Shown here: piece by piece, positions 16,599 to 24,348 of the stretch
How positions within the stretch are numbered: the stretch's first letter is position 1
How the letters are laid out: every line of letters begins with the position of its first letter
Source: Methylopila sp. 73B
GTDB taxonomy: Bacteria > Pseudomonadota > Alphaproteobacteria > Rhizobiales > Methylopilaceae
Reading direction: 5' to 3'
NCBI RefSeq assembly: GCF_000526315.1
Contig: NZ_JAFV01000001.1
Span: 2,480,001 to 2,544,000 of the forward strand
Length of the DNA stretch: 64,000 nt
Translations under genes and position numbers: made by a program
The notes under the pieces: model-generated
Seen by the model: the letters and a program-made list of their open reading frames with translations, nothing else
Databases searched by the model: none
Told to the model about the DNA's origin: nothing

Positions 16599-17909
16599 TT
16601 GCGTATCGTGATGATCGGCGCCGGCTATGTCGGCTTGGTCTCCGGGGTCTGCTTCGCGGACTTCGGCCATGACGTGACCTGCGTGGACACCGACGCCGGC
16701 AAGATCGCCGCCCTCGAGGCGGGGCGCATCCCGATCTACGAGCCGGGCCTCGAGGACCTCGTCGCAAGCAACGTGCGCGGCGGCCGGCTGACCTTCTCGA
16801 CCGACGTCGCCTCCGCGGTCGCGGGCGCGGACGCGGTCTTCATCGCCGTCGGCACGCCCTCGCGCCGCGGCGACGGCCATGCGGACCTGTCCTACGTCTA
16901 TGCGGCCGCCCGAGACATCGCCAAGGCCGTGACCGGCTTCACCGTCGTCGTCACCAAGTCGACCGTGCCGGTCGGGACCGGCGACGAGGTCGAGCGCATC
17001 ATCCGCGCCGCCAATCCGGACGCCGACGTCGCGGTGGCTTCGAACCCGGAGTTCCTGCGCGAGGGCGCCGCGATCTCCGACTTCAAGCGGCCGGACCGGG
17101 TGGTGATCGGAACCGTCGACGAGCGCGCCCGCGCCGTAATGAGCGAGATCTACCGCCCGCTGTCGCTCAACGCCTCGCCGCTGATGTTCACCGAGCGCCG
17201 CACGGCGGAGCTGATCAAATACGCGGCCAACGCCTTCCTCGCGATGAAGATCACCTTCATCAACGAGATCGCCGACCTCTGCGAGAAGGTCGGCGCGAAC
17301 GTGCAGGAGGTCGCCCGCGGCATCGGCTCGGACAACCGGATCGGCTCGAAGTTCCTGAACGCGGGTCCGGGCTACGGCGGCTCGTGCTTCCCGAAGGACA
17401 CGGTCGCGCTGGTGAAGACCGCCCAGGACCACGACAGCCCGGTCCGGCTGATCGAGACCACCGTCGCGGTCAACGACACGCGCAAGCGCGCCATGGCCCG
17501 CAAGATCGTCGCCGCCATGGGAGGCGACGTCCGCGGCAAGACGATCGCGGTATTGGGCCTGACCTTCAAGCCGAACACCGACGACATGCGCGAGGCGCCG
17601 TCGCTGTCGATCATCACGGCGCTGCAGGACGCCGGGGCGACGGTCCGCGCCTACGACCCCGAGGGCATGGAGCAGGCGAAGCCCCTGCTCGAAGGCGTCG
17701 TCTTCTGCCCGGACGCCTACGCGGCCGCCGAGGGCGCGAGCGCCGTCGCGCTGGTGACGGAATGGGACCAGTTCCGCGCGCTTGATCTCCCCCGATTGAA
17801 GGCCGCCATGCGCGAGGCGGTGATGGTCGACCTGCGAAACGTCTACCCCCCGGCCGAGGTCGTCCGGCACGGTTTTGCTTATGCAAGCGTCGGCCGCAAC
17901 GCCGGCTGA
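16599..17909 (+). CDS. ugd: UDP-glucose 6-dehydrogenase
   Basis: A 436-residue NAD-dependent enzyme that oxidises UDP-glucose to UDP-glucuronate, a precursor of exopolysaccharide and lipid decorations. The Rossmann motif GAGYVGL is at residues 7-13, KSTVPVGTG at 120-128, the catalytic Cys263 sits in GPGYGGSCFPKD, and LGLTFKPNTDDMREAPS is in the C-terminal domain. The start is a TTG at 16599, since MRIVMIGAGYVGL is the standard N-terminus of the family and no ATG precedes it in frame. The 290 bases upstream contain no recognised gene. Confidence 0.95.
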   Translation: MRIVMIGAGYVGLVSGVCFADFGHDVTCVDTDAGKIAALEAGRIPIYEPGLEDLVASNVRGGRLTFSTDVASAVAGADAVFIAVGTPSRRGDGHADLSYVYAAARDIAKAVTGFTVVVTKSTVPVGTGDEVERIIRAANPDADVAVASNPEFLREGAAISDFKRPDRVVIGTVDERARAVMSEIYRPLSLNASPLMFTERRTAELIKYAANAFLAMKITFINEIADLCEKVGANVQEVARGIGSDNRIGSKFLNAGPGYGGSCFPKDTVALVKTAQDHDSPVRLIETTVAVNDTRKRAMARKIVAAMGGDVRGKTIAVLGLTFKPNTDDMREAPSLSIITALQDAGATVRAYDPEGMEQAKPLLEGVVFCPDAYAAAEGASAVALVTEWDQFRALDLPRLKAAMREAVMVDLRNVYPPAEVVRHGFAYASVGRNAG

Positions 17910-17921
17910 GACAGCGTCGCG

Positions 17922-18656
17922 TCAGACGCTGAGGTGACGAAGGATGCGTTCGCGCGCGTCGGGGCCCGTCGCGCCCTCGTCGTCGATCTCGCCGAGCTTC
18001 AGCACCGCCCAGCGGTCGGCGACGCGCAGGGCGAAATCGAGGTTCTGCTCGACGATCAGCATCGTGGCGCCGCTCGCCGCCCGCTCGGCCGAAAGGGCGG
18101 CGGCGATGCGGTCGACGACCGAGGGCTGCAGGCCCTCCGAAATCTCGTCGATCAGCAGCAGCCTTGGCTTCAGCATCAGCGCGCGGGCGAGGATCAGCAT
18201 CTTCTGTTCGCCGCCCGAGAGCGTGCCCGCGCGTTGCGCGAGCCGGTCCTTCAGGAACGGGAAGTGGCCGAACACGCGCTCCAGCGCCGCGGGCAGCAGA
18301 CGGTCGCTCGCGACCGCGAGCCGCAGGTTGTCGCGGATCGAAAGATCCTGGAACAGCGGCTGCTCCTGCGGCGCGTAGCCGACGCCGAGCGCGACGAGCT
18401 TCGCGGGAGACAGCCCTGCGACCGAAACCCCGTCGACCGCGATCGCGCCGCCGCGCAGGCCGACCATGCCGAGGATGGTCTTGAGCAGGGTGGTCTTGCC
18501 CATGCCGTTCTTGCCGAGCAGCGCCACGATCTCGCCCGAGGCGACCGTGAGCGAGACGCCCTTCACGATCGAGACGGCGCCGTAGCCGCTCGTCACGCCA
18601 TCGAGCGCGAGCGCGCCGCCCGTCGCGTCCTCCGCCCGCCGCGCCGCGTCAGACAT
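17922..18656 (-). CDS. Branched-chain/urea-type ABC transporter ATP-binding protein (LivF-like)
   Basis: A 244-residue ATPase of the LivF/UrtE branch. Walker A is GKNGMGKTT, the signature is LSGGEQKMLILARALM, and Walker B is LLLIDEISEGLQP, with the E-S-E-G-L-Q form typical of LivF. It is the last gene of the amide operon and overlaps the fused permease-ATPase gene by eight bases. With that protein and LivH it should form a transporter for short amides or urea-like compounds. ATG 18656 (MSDAARRAED) was chosen because it gives the usual length and the overlap. Confidence 0.92.
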   Translation of the reverse strand: MSDAARRAEDATGGALALDGVTSGYGAVSIVKGVSLTVASGEIVALLGKNGMGKTTLLKTILGMVGLRGGAIAVDGVSVAGLSPAKLVALGVGYAPQEQPLFQDLSIRDNLRLAVASDRLLPAALERVFGHFPFLKDRLAQRAGTLSGGEQKMLILARALMLKPRLLLIDEISEGLQPSVVDRIAAALSAERAASGATMLIVEQNLDFALRVADRWAVLKLGEIDDEGATGPDARERILRHLSV

Positions 18657-20457
18657 GCGCCCCTCCCGAATAGATGGTCCGGACAAGCTCGGAATTGACG
18701 ACCTCGTCCACGGTCCCGTCGAGCACCAGCCGTCCCTGGTGCAGGACCACGATGCGCGAGGAGATCTGCCGCACGAAGTCGAGGTCGTGCTCCACCAGCA
18801 CCGCCGCGATGCCAAGCTCGGCGGTGAGGGTCTTCAGCACGGCGCCGATGGTCGTGCGTTCGGCTTTGGTGAGGCCCGCGGTCGGCTCGTCGAGCAGGAT
18901 CACCCGCGGCTCCAGCGCCACCACCATCGCGAGCTCGAGCGCCTGCTTCTGGCCATGCGAGAGCAGCCGCGTCGGCTCCGCCAACATGCGGTCGAGGCCG
19001 GTCATCCGGAGCACGTCGAGCGCGGCCTGCGGCAGGGTCAGGGTCTCGGCGCGGCCGAGGGCGCTCAACCCGTCGTGGGGCGCGCGGGCGAGCAGCAGGC
19101 AGTCCGCCACCGTCAAGCTTTCGAACACGCTCGCGACCTGGAACTTGCGGCCGACGCCGAGCGCCACGATGCGGTTGGGCGTCAGGCCGGCGGTCGAAGC
19201 GCCCGCGATCGAGACCGCGCCCTTGAAGGGCTCCGTGCCGTCGCTCAGGCAGCGCATCAGCGTGGTCTTTCCCGCGCCATTCGGGCCGACGAGGCTGACC
19301 AGTTCGCCGGCGCGGATCTCGAGGTCGATGTTCTCGAGCACGGTCAGGCTGCCGTAGGACTTGGCGAGGCCGTCGATCTTGAGCAGCGGCGCGTCGGACG
19401 CCTCCGCCTCCGCGCGCGGCGGGCTGGCGGCCAGCCGCGGGGCGAAGCCCGGCCGGCGTCCGACCGGCAGCGCGCCCCAGGCCCGGCGAGCGAGTTCCGC
19501 CAAGCCGCCCGGCAGCAGGATGATGACGGCGACGAAGGCCGTGCCGAGCAGCAGTTGCCACAGGAACGGCAGGTCGCCGGAAAGGTTCGCCGCAAGATAG
19601 TCAATCGCGATCGTGCCGAGGACCGGTCCGAGCAGCGTGCCGCGGCCGCCGAGCGCGACCCAGATCACGAGCTCGGTGCCGAACAGGAAGCCGGCGTTCT
19701 CCGGCGCGACCACCGACGAAGCGTTGGCGAAGACGAAGCCGGCGAGGCCCGCGACGCCCGCGAGCACGGTGGTGAGCGCGATCTGCAGCCGCTTGGGGCT
19801 GAGCCCCAGATAGGCGCAGCGCGCGTCGTTGTCGCGGACCGCGACCAGCGCGCGGCCGGCGTCGGAGCGCACGAACACCCAGGCCGCAAGCGTCACCGCG
19901 ATCAGCACCAACGCCGCCAGCCGGAAGAAGCCTTCGAGCTCGAGCGGCAGCACGTCGAAGCCGACGAGGCCGCTCGAGGAGCCGGTCCACTCGCCACCGG
20001 AATAGATCAGCTGCGTCACCACGATGGGCGTGACCAGCGAGATGACGGAGGCGTAGAGCGCGGTGGAGCGGTGGTAGAACGACAGCCAGCCGACCGCGAG
20101 GCCGAGCGCCATCGGCGCGACGACGGCGAGCGCGAGGGCGACAGCGATCCACGCCGGGGTCGCCCCGAGATAGGTCAGCGCCATCGCGGTCGCGTAGGCG
20201 CCCACCCCGAAGAACGCCGCCTGCCCGAAGGTGAGGATGCCGGCGAAGCCCCACAGCAGGTCCACCGTCACCGCGAGCACGGCGTAGATCATCGACCGGG
20301 TGAGGACGTTGACGGCGAAGGTGTCGAGAACGAGCGGGGCGATCCAAAGCGCGACGGCTGCGAGACCCGCGACCACGAAGGGCGCGGCCCGCGACAGCCG
20401 CGCGCGGCCCCGCTCGGGCCGCGCGGCGAGCCCGAGGGCGGAGACGTCGTCAGGCAC
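18649..20457 (-). CDS. Fused ABC permease and ATP-binding protein (LivM-LivG type)
   Basis: A 602-residue fusion. Residues 1 to about 330 form a LivM/UrtC permease (MIYAVLAVTVDLLWGFAGILTFGQAAFFGVGAYA is the family start). After an Ala/Pro/Arg-rich linker, residues from about 355 form a LivG/UrtD ATPase with Walker A GPNGAGKTT near 391, signature LSHGQKQALELAM and Walker B VILLDEPTAGLTK. In most bacteria these are two genes. The ATG overlaps the livH-type gene by eight bases. The fusion fixes a one-to-one ratio of this permease and ATPase; the second ATPase is the downstream LivF-like protein. Confidence 0.92.
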   Translation of the reverse strand: MPDDVSALGLAARPERGRARLSRAAPFVVAGLAAVALWIAPLVLDTFAVNVLTRSMIYAVLAVTVDLLWGFAGILTFGQAAFFGVGAYATAMALTYLGATPAWIAVALALAVVAPMALGLAVGWLSFYHRSTALYASVISLVTPIVVTQLIYSGGEWTGSSSGLVGFDVLPLELEGFFRLAALVLIAVTLAAWVFVRSDAGRALVAVRDNDARCAYLGLSPKRLQIALTTVLAGVAGLAGFVFANASSVVAPENAGFLFGTELVIWVALGGRGTLLGPVLGTIAIDYLAANLSGDLPFLWQLLLGTAFVAVIILLPGGLAELARRAWGALPVGRRPGFAPRLAASPPRAEAEASDAPLLKIDGLAKSYGSLTVLENIDLEIRAGELVSLVGPNGAGKTTLMRCLSDGTEPFKGAVSIAGASTAGLTPNRIVALGVGRKFQVASVFESLTVADCLLLARAPHDGLSALGRAETLTLPQAALDVLRMTGLDRMLAEPTRLLSHGQKQALELAMVVALEPRVILLDEPTAGLTKAERTTIGAVLKTLTAELGIAAVLVEHDLDFVRQISSRIVVLHQGRLVLDGTVDEVVNSELVRTIYSGGAHV

Positions 20458-21283
20458 GGGAGAAACCTTTCGGGCTGATGCGCAGCACGAGCGCCGCCAA
20501 CACGGCGATCGCGATGCTTCCCAGGATCGGGCTGACGAAGGTGCTGATCAGCACCTGCGCCGCGCCGAACACGAGGCAGGCGACGCCAAGCGCGAGGAAG
20601 GACGCGTCCGCCACCATCACCAGCATGAAGGCGCCGATCAGCCAGCTGACGCCCATGTTCGGATCGACGCTGGTGAGCGGGGTGAGCAGCACGCCCGCGA
20701 GCGAAGCGAGGCCGGCGCCGATCATGAAGGTGAAGAACCGCACGCGGGCGGTGTCGATGCCGAGGCCGCGCGCCAGGGTCTCGTTCATGATGACGGCGCG
20801 CGCCGACAGCCCGAGCCGCGTGCCCTCGATGGTGAGCGCGAAGGCGACGCCGATGACGACGGCCGCTCCGAGCGCCACCAGACGGTAGGCGGAGTAGTCC
20901 GCGCCGAAGACCTCGACGGTGCCGGAGAACAGGTTCGGGGTCATCTGCACGTCGCGGCCGAAGCCAAGCGTGATCAGCTGGCCGATGACGATGCCGAGCC
21001 CCCAGGTCGCGAGGATCGCGTCCAGCGGCCGGCGGTAGAGCGGTCGGATGATGAAGAGCTCGGCCAGCCCGCCGAGGGCGCCGCCGATCACGAAGGCGAG
21101 CGGCAGCGCGGCCCAGGGGTTAAGGCCGAGCTTGGCGGCGACCACGGCGCAATAGGCCCCGATGGTCAGCCAGGCCCCGTGGGCGAAGTTGATGATCTTC
21201 AGCACGCCGAACACCGCCAGCAGCCCGATCGAGACCACGAACAGGATGCCGGCGGTGGTCAGGACGTCGAGGATGAGCAGCAT
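20450..21283 (-). CDS. Branched-chain/urea-type ABC permease (LivH-like)
   Basis: A 277-residue integral membrane protein with about eight helices. LLAVFGVLKIINFAHGAWLTIGAYCA is the LivH/UrtB signature (INFAHG), and IRPLYRRPLDAILATWGLGIVIGQ follows. It pairs with the LivM part of the downstream fusion to make the channel. In the operon it lies 215 bases after the binding-protein gene, a gap that holds two GC-rich hairpins. Confidence 0.93.
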   Translation of the reverse strand: MLLILDVLTTAGILFVVSIGLLAVFGVLKIINFAHGAWLTIGAYCAVVAAKLGLNPWAALPLAFVIGGALGGLAELFIIRPLYRRPLDAILATWGLGIVIGQLITLGFGRDVQMTPNLFSGTVEVFGADYSAYRLVALGAAVVIGVAFALTIEGTRLGLSARAVIMNETLARGLGIDTARVRFFTFMIGAGLASLAGVLLTPLTSVDPNMGVSWLIGAFMLVMVADASFLALGVACLVFGAAQVLISTFVSPILGSIAIAVLAALVLRISPKGFSRA

Positions 21284-21336
21284 CTTCGGCCTTTCCTTGA
21301 GGCGTCATCGCAACGCGTGGAAGCGCGGTCTTCGGT

Positions 21337-21361
21337 CCCCCTCCCCCTTGCGGGGAGGGGG
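21337..21361. repeat. GC-rich inverted repeat in the gap before the LivH-like gene
   Basis: CCCCCTCCCC-cttgc-GGGGAGGGGG is a perfect ten-base inverted repeat. A close relative lies 102 bases away at 21463-21485. Both stand in the 215-base gap between the binding-protein and permease genes. C/G-run hairpins of this kind are common dispersed intergenic elements in Alphaproteobacteria. Confidence 0.7.
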
Positions 21362-21462
21362 TAGGGGTTGGGGGTCGGGCAGAACCAAGCTCGTCAGGGG
21401 AGAGAGGCGCCGGCGGCCAAGCGCCGCCGTACGAACTCAGCCTGAACCACACCCACCCTCGG

Positions 21463-21485
21463 CCCCTCCCCCCAAGGGGGAGGGG
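21463..21485. repeat. Second GC-rich inverted repeat after the binding-protein gene
   Basis: CCCCTCCCCC-caa-GGGGGAGGGG is a perfect ten-base inverted repeat, 13 bases beyond the stop of the binding-protein gene. It may protect that message or reduce read-through into the permease genes, giving more binding protein than permease. Confidence 0.7.
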
Positions 21486-21498
21486 AGAAGGACTGGAG

Positions 21499-22656
21499 TC
21501 AGTTCAGCTTGGGGCATTGCTCGCCGGGATCGACGTCCTTGAACGAGCTGACGACCTTGACCGAGCCGTCGCCCTGCACCTGGCCGAGGTACATGGTCAG
21601 CGGCGCGTGGTGCTGCTTCGACATGCTGATCGAGCCGCGCGGGCCGGTGAAGCTTACCGTCGGCAGCGCCTCGAGCACCTTCGCGGTCTCCGTGCCGCCC
21701 GCCTTCTCGACGGCGGCCTTGTAGAGGTAGATCGCCTCGTACTGCGGCACCGAAAGGTCATTCGGGGTTTTCAGCCCGGCGCCGAACTTCTTGCTCATCG
21801 CGGCGAGGAAGGTCTTGTTCTCGGGGCTCTCGATGCCGGTGACATAGGAGGCGGAGAGGTAGATCCCCTCGGCGTCCGCGCCCATGCTCTTCGCCGTGCC
21901 TTCGTCGACCGCGAGGTTGGCGTAGGGCAGCGCGACGCCCGCGCCGCGCAGCTGCTTGGTCAGCGTCACGTTCGGCGCGCCGCCGGCGGTCGAGGTGATC
22001 AGCGCGTCCGGCTTGGCGTCCTTCAGCTTGGAGATGATCGCGGTCCAGTCGCTGCCGTCCATCGGCAGGTACTCTTCGCCCACGACCTTGCCGCCGATCT
22101 TCTCGATGTAGCTCTTGGTGAAGGCCAGCATGCCGCGGCCGAAAGCGTAGTCGCTGCCGATCAGGAAGTAGGTCTTGGCGGCCTTGTCCTTGGCGAAGGC
22201 GTCGACGATCGGCGGCACCTGCTGCTCGGGCACCCAGGCGTTCACGAACAGGTTCTTGTTGCAGGACCGGCCCTCGTAGAACGAGGTGTAGATGTACGGC
22301 ACCTTGCCCTTGGTGACGGCCGGCAGGCCGGCGTTGCGGGCGGCGCTGGTCTCCATCGAGATCAGCACGTCGACCTTCTTCTGGTAGATCAGGGAGTCGA
22401 AGGCCTTCTGCGCGCCCGCGGCGCCGGAGGCGTCGTCGGCGACCTCGAGCTTGAGCGGACGGCCGAGCACGCCGCCGGCGGCGTTGATCTCCTCAACGGC
22501 GAGTTCGGCCGACTGCACGACGGACGGGGCGACGACGCTGTTCGCGCCGGAGAGGCCGACCGGCACGCCGATCACGATCGGTTTGTCGGCCGCGAAGGCG
22601 GGCGACGCCGCGAGCGCGAGGGCGGCTGCGACGCCGGCGAAGTGACGCTTGAGCAT
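21499..22656 (-). CDS. ABC transporter substrate-binding protein, amide/urea type
   Basis: A 385-residue periplasmic binding protein with signal peptide MLKRHFAGVAAALALAASPAFA. It starts PIVIGVPVGLSGANSVVAPS and contains EINAAGGVLGRPLKLEV and SFYEGRSCNKNLF, features of the Peripla_BP_6 family around AmiC, UrtA and LivJ. It is related to the cytosolic sensor AmiC of the same operon, sharing the AGGVLGR block. It lies 46 bases after the amidase gene, which suggests that it binds the amidase substrate. Confidence 0.92.
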   Translation of the reverse strand: MLKRHFAGVAAALALAASPAFAADKPIVIGVPVGLSGANSVVAPSVVQSAELAVEEINAAGGVLGRPLKLEVADDASGAAGAQKAFDSLIYQKKVDVLISMETSAARNAGLPAVTKGKVPYIYTSFYEGRSCNKNLFVNAWVPEQQVPPIVDAFAKDKAAKTYFLIGSDYAFGRGMLAFTKSYIEKIGGKVVGEEYLPMDGSDWTAIISKLKDAKPDALITSTAGGAPNVTLTKQLRGAGVALPYANLAVDEGTAKSMGADAEGIYLSASYVTGIESPENKTFLAAMSKKFGAGLKTPNDLSVPQYEAIYLYKAAVEKAGGTETAKVLEALPTVSFTGPRGSISMSKQHHAPLTMYLGQVQGDGSVKVVSSFKDVDPGEQCPKLN

Positions 22657-22702
22657 GGATCTTGGCTCCTCGGAGACAGGGTGAGACGGCGAGGCCTGGG
22701 CT

Positions 22703-23548
22703 TCAGCCGTAGACGTCGCTGCGCCTGTCGCGCAGGACGGAATTGAACTCGTTGAGGTCCTTGGCGGAGGCCTCGTCCAGGTCGATGATCGCGGTGAGCG
22801 TCTCGGGCTGGTCGCGGCTCGCCGGGCCGGCGATCGTCCAGCCCTTCGGCCCGATGATCAGGCTCTGGCCCTCGAACGGCTGGCCGCGCTCGACGCCGAC
22901 GCGGTCGGCGCAGGCGATGAAGATCCCGTTGGAATGCGCCGCCGCCCGGTGCAGCGTGTTGGCCATCGCCGCCTCGCCCTCGGGCTGGCTCGGCATCGGC
23001 ACCCAGTTCGTCGGAATGCAGACGATCTCCGCGCCGGCGAGAGCGAGCTGGCGGAACGTCTCCGGGAACCAGCCGTCGTAGCAGATGGCGACGCCGATGG
23101 TCCCGATCGCCGTCTCGAACACGGGAAAGCCGAGATCGCCCTTTCGGAAGAATATGTTCTCCCGATACCAGAGATGCGACTTGCGGTAGACGCCGATGAA
23201 GCCTTCCGGGCCGAGGATCATCGCGGAGTTGTAGAGCGCGTCGCCGTCGCGTTCGGCGAAGCCGGCGACGAGGTAGACGCCGAGCTCCTTGGCGAGCGCG
23301 CCCCAGGCGAGCGCGGTCGGCCCGTCCTTGGCGGGTTCGGAGAGCGCCGTCGCCTCCTCCATGCTTTCGAAGACGTAGCCGCTGTTGGCGAGCTCCGGCA
23401 GCACGATGAGCCGGCTTCCCGAAGCCGCCGCCGCGCGGATGAGCTCGGACGCCCGCGCCACGTTGTCGGCGACGGCGCCCATCTTCGGCTCGAACTGAAT
23501 GCACGACACCTGCAACGGCGGACGCGCGGGATCATTCGCTTGGATCAT
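22703..23548 (-). CDS. Nitrilase-superfamily amidase (carbon-nitrogen hydrolase)
   Basis: A 281-residue cytoplasmic hydrolase. The nitrilase catalytic triad is visible: Glu52 (LPELANSGY), Lys123 (YRKSHLW) and Cys156 (AICYDGWFPE). Length and the CYDGWFPE motif fit amidases of this superfamily better than true nitrilases, which usually have CWEN. Probable reaction: hydrolysis of a short amide or carbamoyl compound to acid and ammonia. ATG 23548 follows a leader with a terminator, and upstream are the sensor amiC and antiterminator amiR, so expression should need the amide inducer. This is the first structural gene of the operon. Confidence 0.9.
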   Translation of the reverse strand: MIQANDPARPPLQVSCIQFEPKMGAVADNVARASELIRAAAASGSRLIVLPELANSGYVFESMEEATALSEPAKDGPTALAWGALAKELGVYLVAGFAERDGDALYNSAMILGPEGFIGVYRKSHLWYRENIFFRKGDLGFPVFETAIGTIGVAICYDGWFPETFRQLALAGAEIVCIPTNWVPMPSQPEGEAAMANTLHRAAAHSNGIFIACADRVGVERGQPFEGQSLIIGPKGWTIAGPASRDQPETLTAIIDLDEASAKDLNEFNSVLRDRRSDVYG

Positions 23549-23564
23549 GTAAGCTCCAAAACGC

Positions 23565-23606
23565 AAAAAGCCCCTGGACGCGGAAGTCATCCGCAGACCA
23601 GAGGCT
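23565..23606 (-). terminator. Leader terminator in front of the amidase gene
   Basis: On the minus strand AGCCTCTGG (23606-23598) pairs with CCAGGGGCT (23577-23569), one pair being G-U. An inner stem GCGGA/TCCGC lies within it, and a run of five T follows. It sits only 16 bases before the amidase ATG, inside the 5' leader, where it must be overcome for the operon to be expressed. Confidence 0.8.
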
Positions 23607-23624
23607 CCATAGCCGAGATGTGAT

Positions 23625-23655
23625 GCAGCAATCCTGCTGCGGGGCAATCTTGCCC
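23625..23655 (-). promoter_or_regulatory. Paired six-base-loop hairpins, candidate ANTAR (AmiR) antitermination target
   Basis: Two adjacent hairpins are read on the minus strand: GGGC-AAGATT-GCCC (23655-23642) and GCAGC-AGGATT-GCTGC (23640-23625), one base apart. Their six-base loops are nearly identical (A-R-GATT). ANTAR proteins such as AmiR and NasR bind RNA with two small stems carrying six-base loops just before a terminator. Here the terminator begins 18 bases later and the amiR gene ends 66 bases upstream. Confidence 0.7.
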
Positions 23656-23721
23656 GACGCCGTTACGATAGACTCGATGACGCCGTGATCAAGGCGATAA
23701 ATGCAGCAAGACCTGCCGTGA

Positions 23722-24348
23722 TCATGACCTTTCGGCCAACGAGATGTGCAGTCCCAGGCCGCTCATCGCCTCGTGCGCGGCCACCACGCTTTCGGCCACG
23801 CTCGCCAGCGGCACGCGGGCGGCGGTGGCGCGGTCCCGAAGCAGCTTGTAGGCCGCGTCCTCGTCGATCCGGTTGAGGTCGGTGAGGAGCCGCACCGCCT
23901 TCTCGACCATCCGGCGACCCTTCATCGTCTCTTCGAGCTTGACGATCTTGGCCGTCAGCCGGCCCTCGTAGCCGCGCCGGTAGCGGGCCAGCGCGAACTG
24001 GGTGAGCACGCCCCGCGGCCTCAGCGGCTTGCTCAGCACCCCGTGGGCGTTGAAGTCCACGATCGCCTTCAGCGAGGTCGGGCTTTCGTAGGCGACGATC
24101 GCGATCACCGCGGGCTCCGTCTCCTCGATCGAGGGCAGCAGATGTCCGACCTCGGCGTCGTCGAGCTGGATGAACAGCGTGTCGATGTCGGGCGGCAGGA
24201 CCGCGGGCGGCGGCCAGGCGATCGAGACCTCACAGCCCAGACGGCGCAGCTGGTCGACCAGCGAGGCGCCCTCCTCGTCGCGCGGATGCACCACGAGCGC
24301 CCGGGCGCGGCGGAGATCCTCGAGAATCCGGCGGGCCGGACCGCTCAC
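23722..24348 (-). CDS. amiR: ANTAR-domain transcription antiterminator, AmiR-like
   Basis: A 208-residue RNA-binding antiterminator. Residues 10-120 form a receiver-like fold lacking a clear phospho-acceptor pattern, as in AmiR; 122-145 are a likely coiled coil; 137-195 are the ANTAR domain (LEETMKGRRMVEKAVRLLTDLNRIDEDAAYKLLRDRATAARVPLASVAESVV holds its conserved Ala, Leu and Arg). In Pseudomonas AmiR is held inactive by AmiC until an amide binds. The start is GTG 24348, overlapping the amiC stop as GTGA. Its probable target is the hairpin pair at 23625-23655 directly downstream. Confidence 0.88.
   Translation of the reverse strand: MSGPARRILEDLRRARALVVHPRDEEGASLVDQLRRLGCEVSIAWPPPAVLPPDIDTLFIQLDDAEVGHLLPSIEETEPAVIAIVAYESPTSLKAIVDFNAHGVLSKPLRPRGVLTQFALARYRRGYEGRLTAKIVKLEETMKGRRMVEKAVRLLTDLNRIDEDAAYKLLRDRATAARVPLASVAESVVAAHEAMSGLGLHISLAERS

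Noticed and set aside
18655-20478. A 607-codon plus-strand open frame opposite the fused transporter
   Set aside because: Charged, low-complexity shadow of a membrane protein gene.
21337-21485. CRISPR-like repeats
   Set aside because: Only two GC-rich hairpins with no regular spacers and no cas genes nearby.
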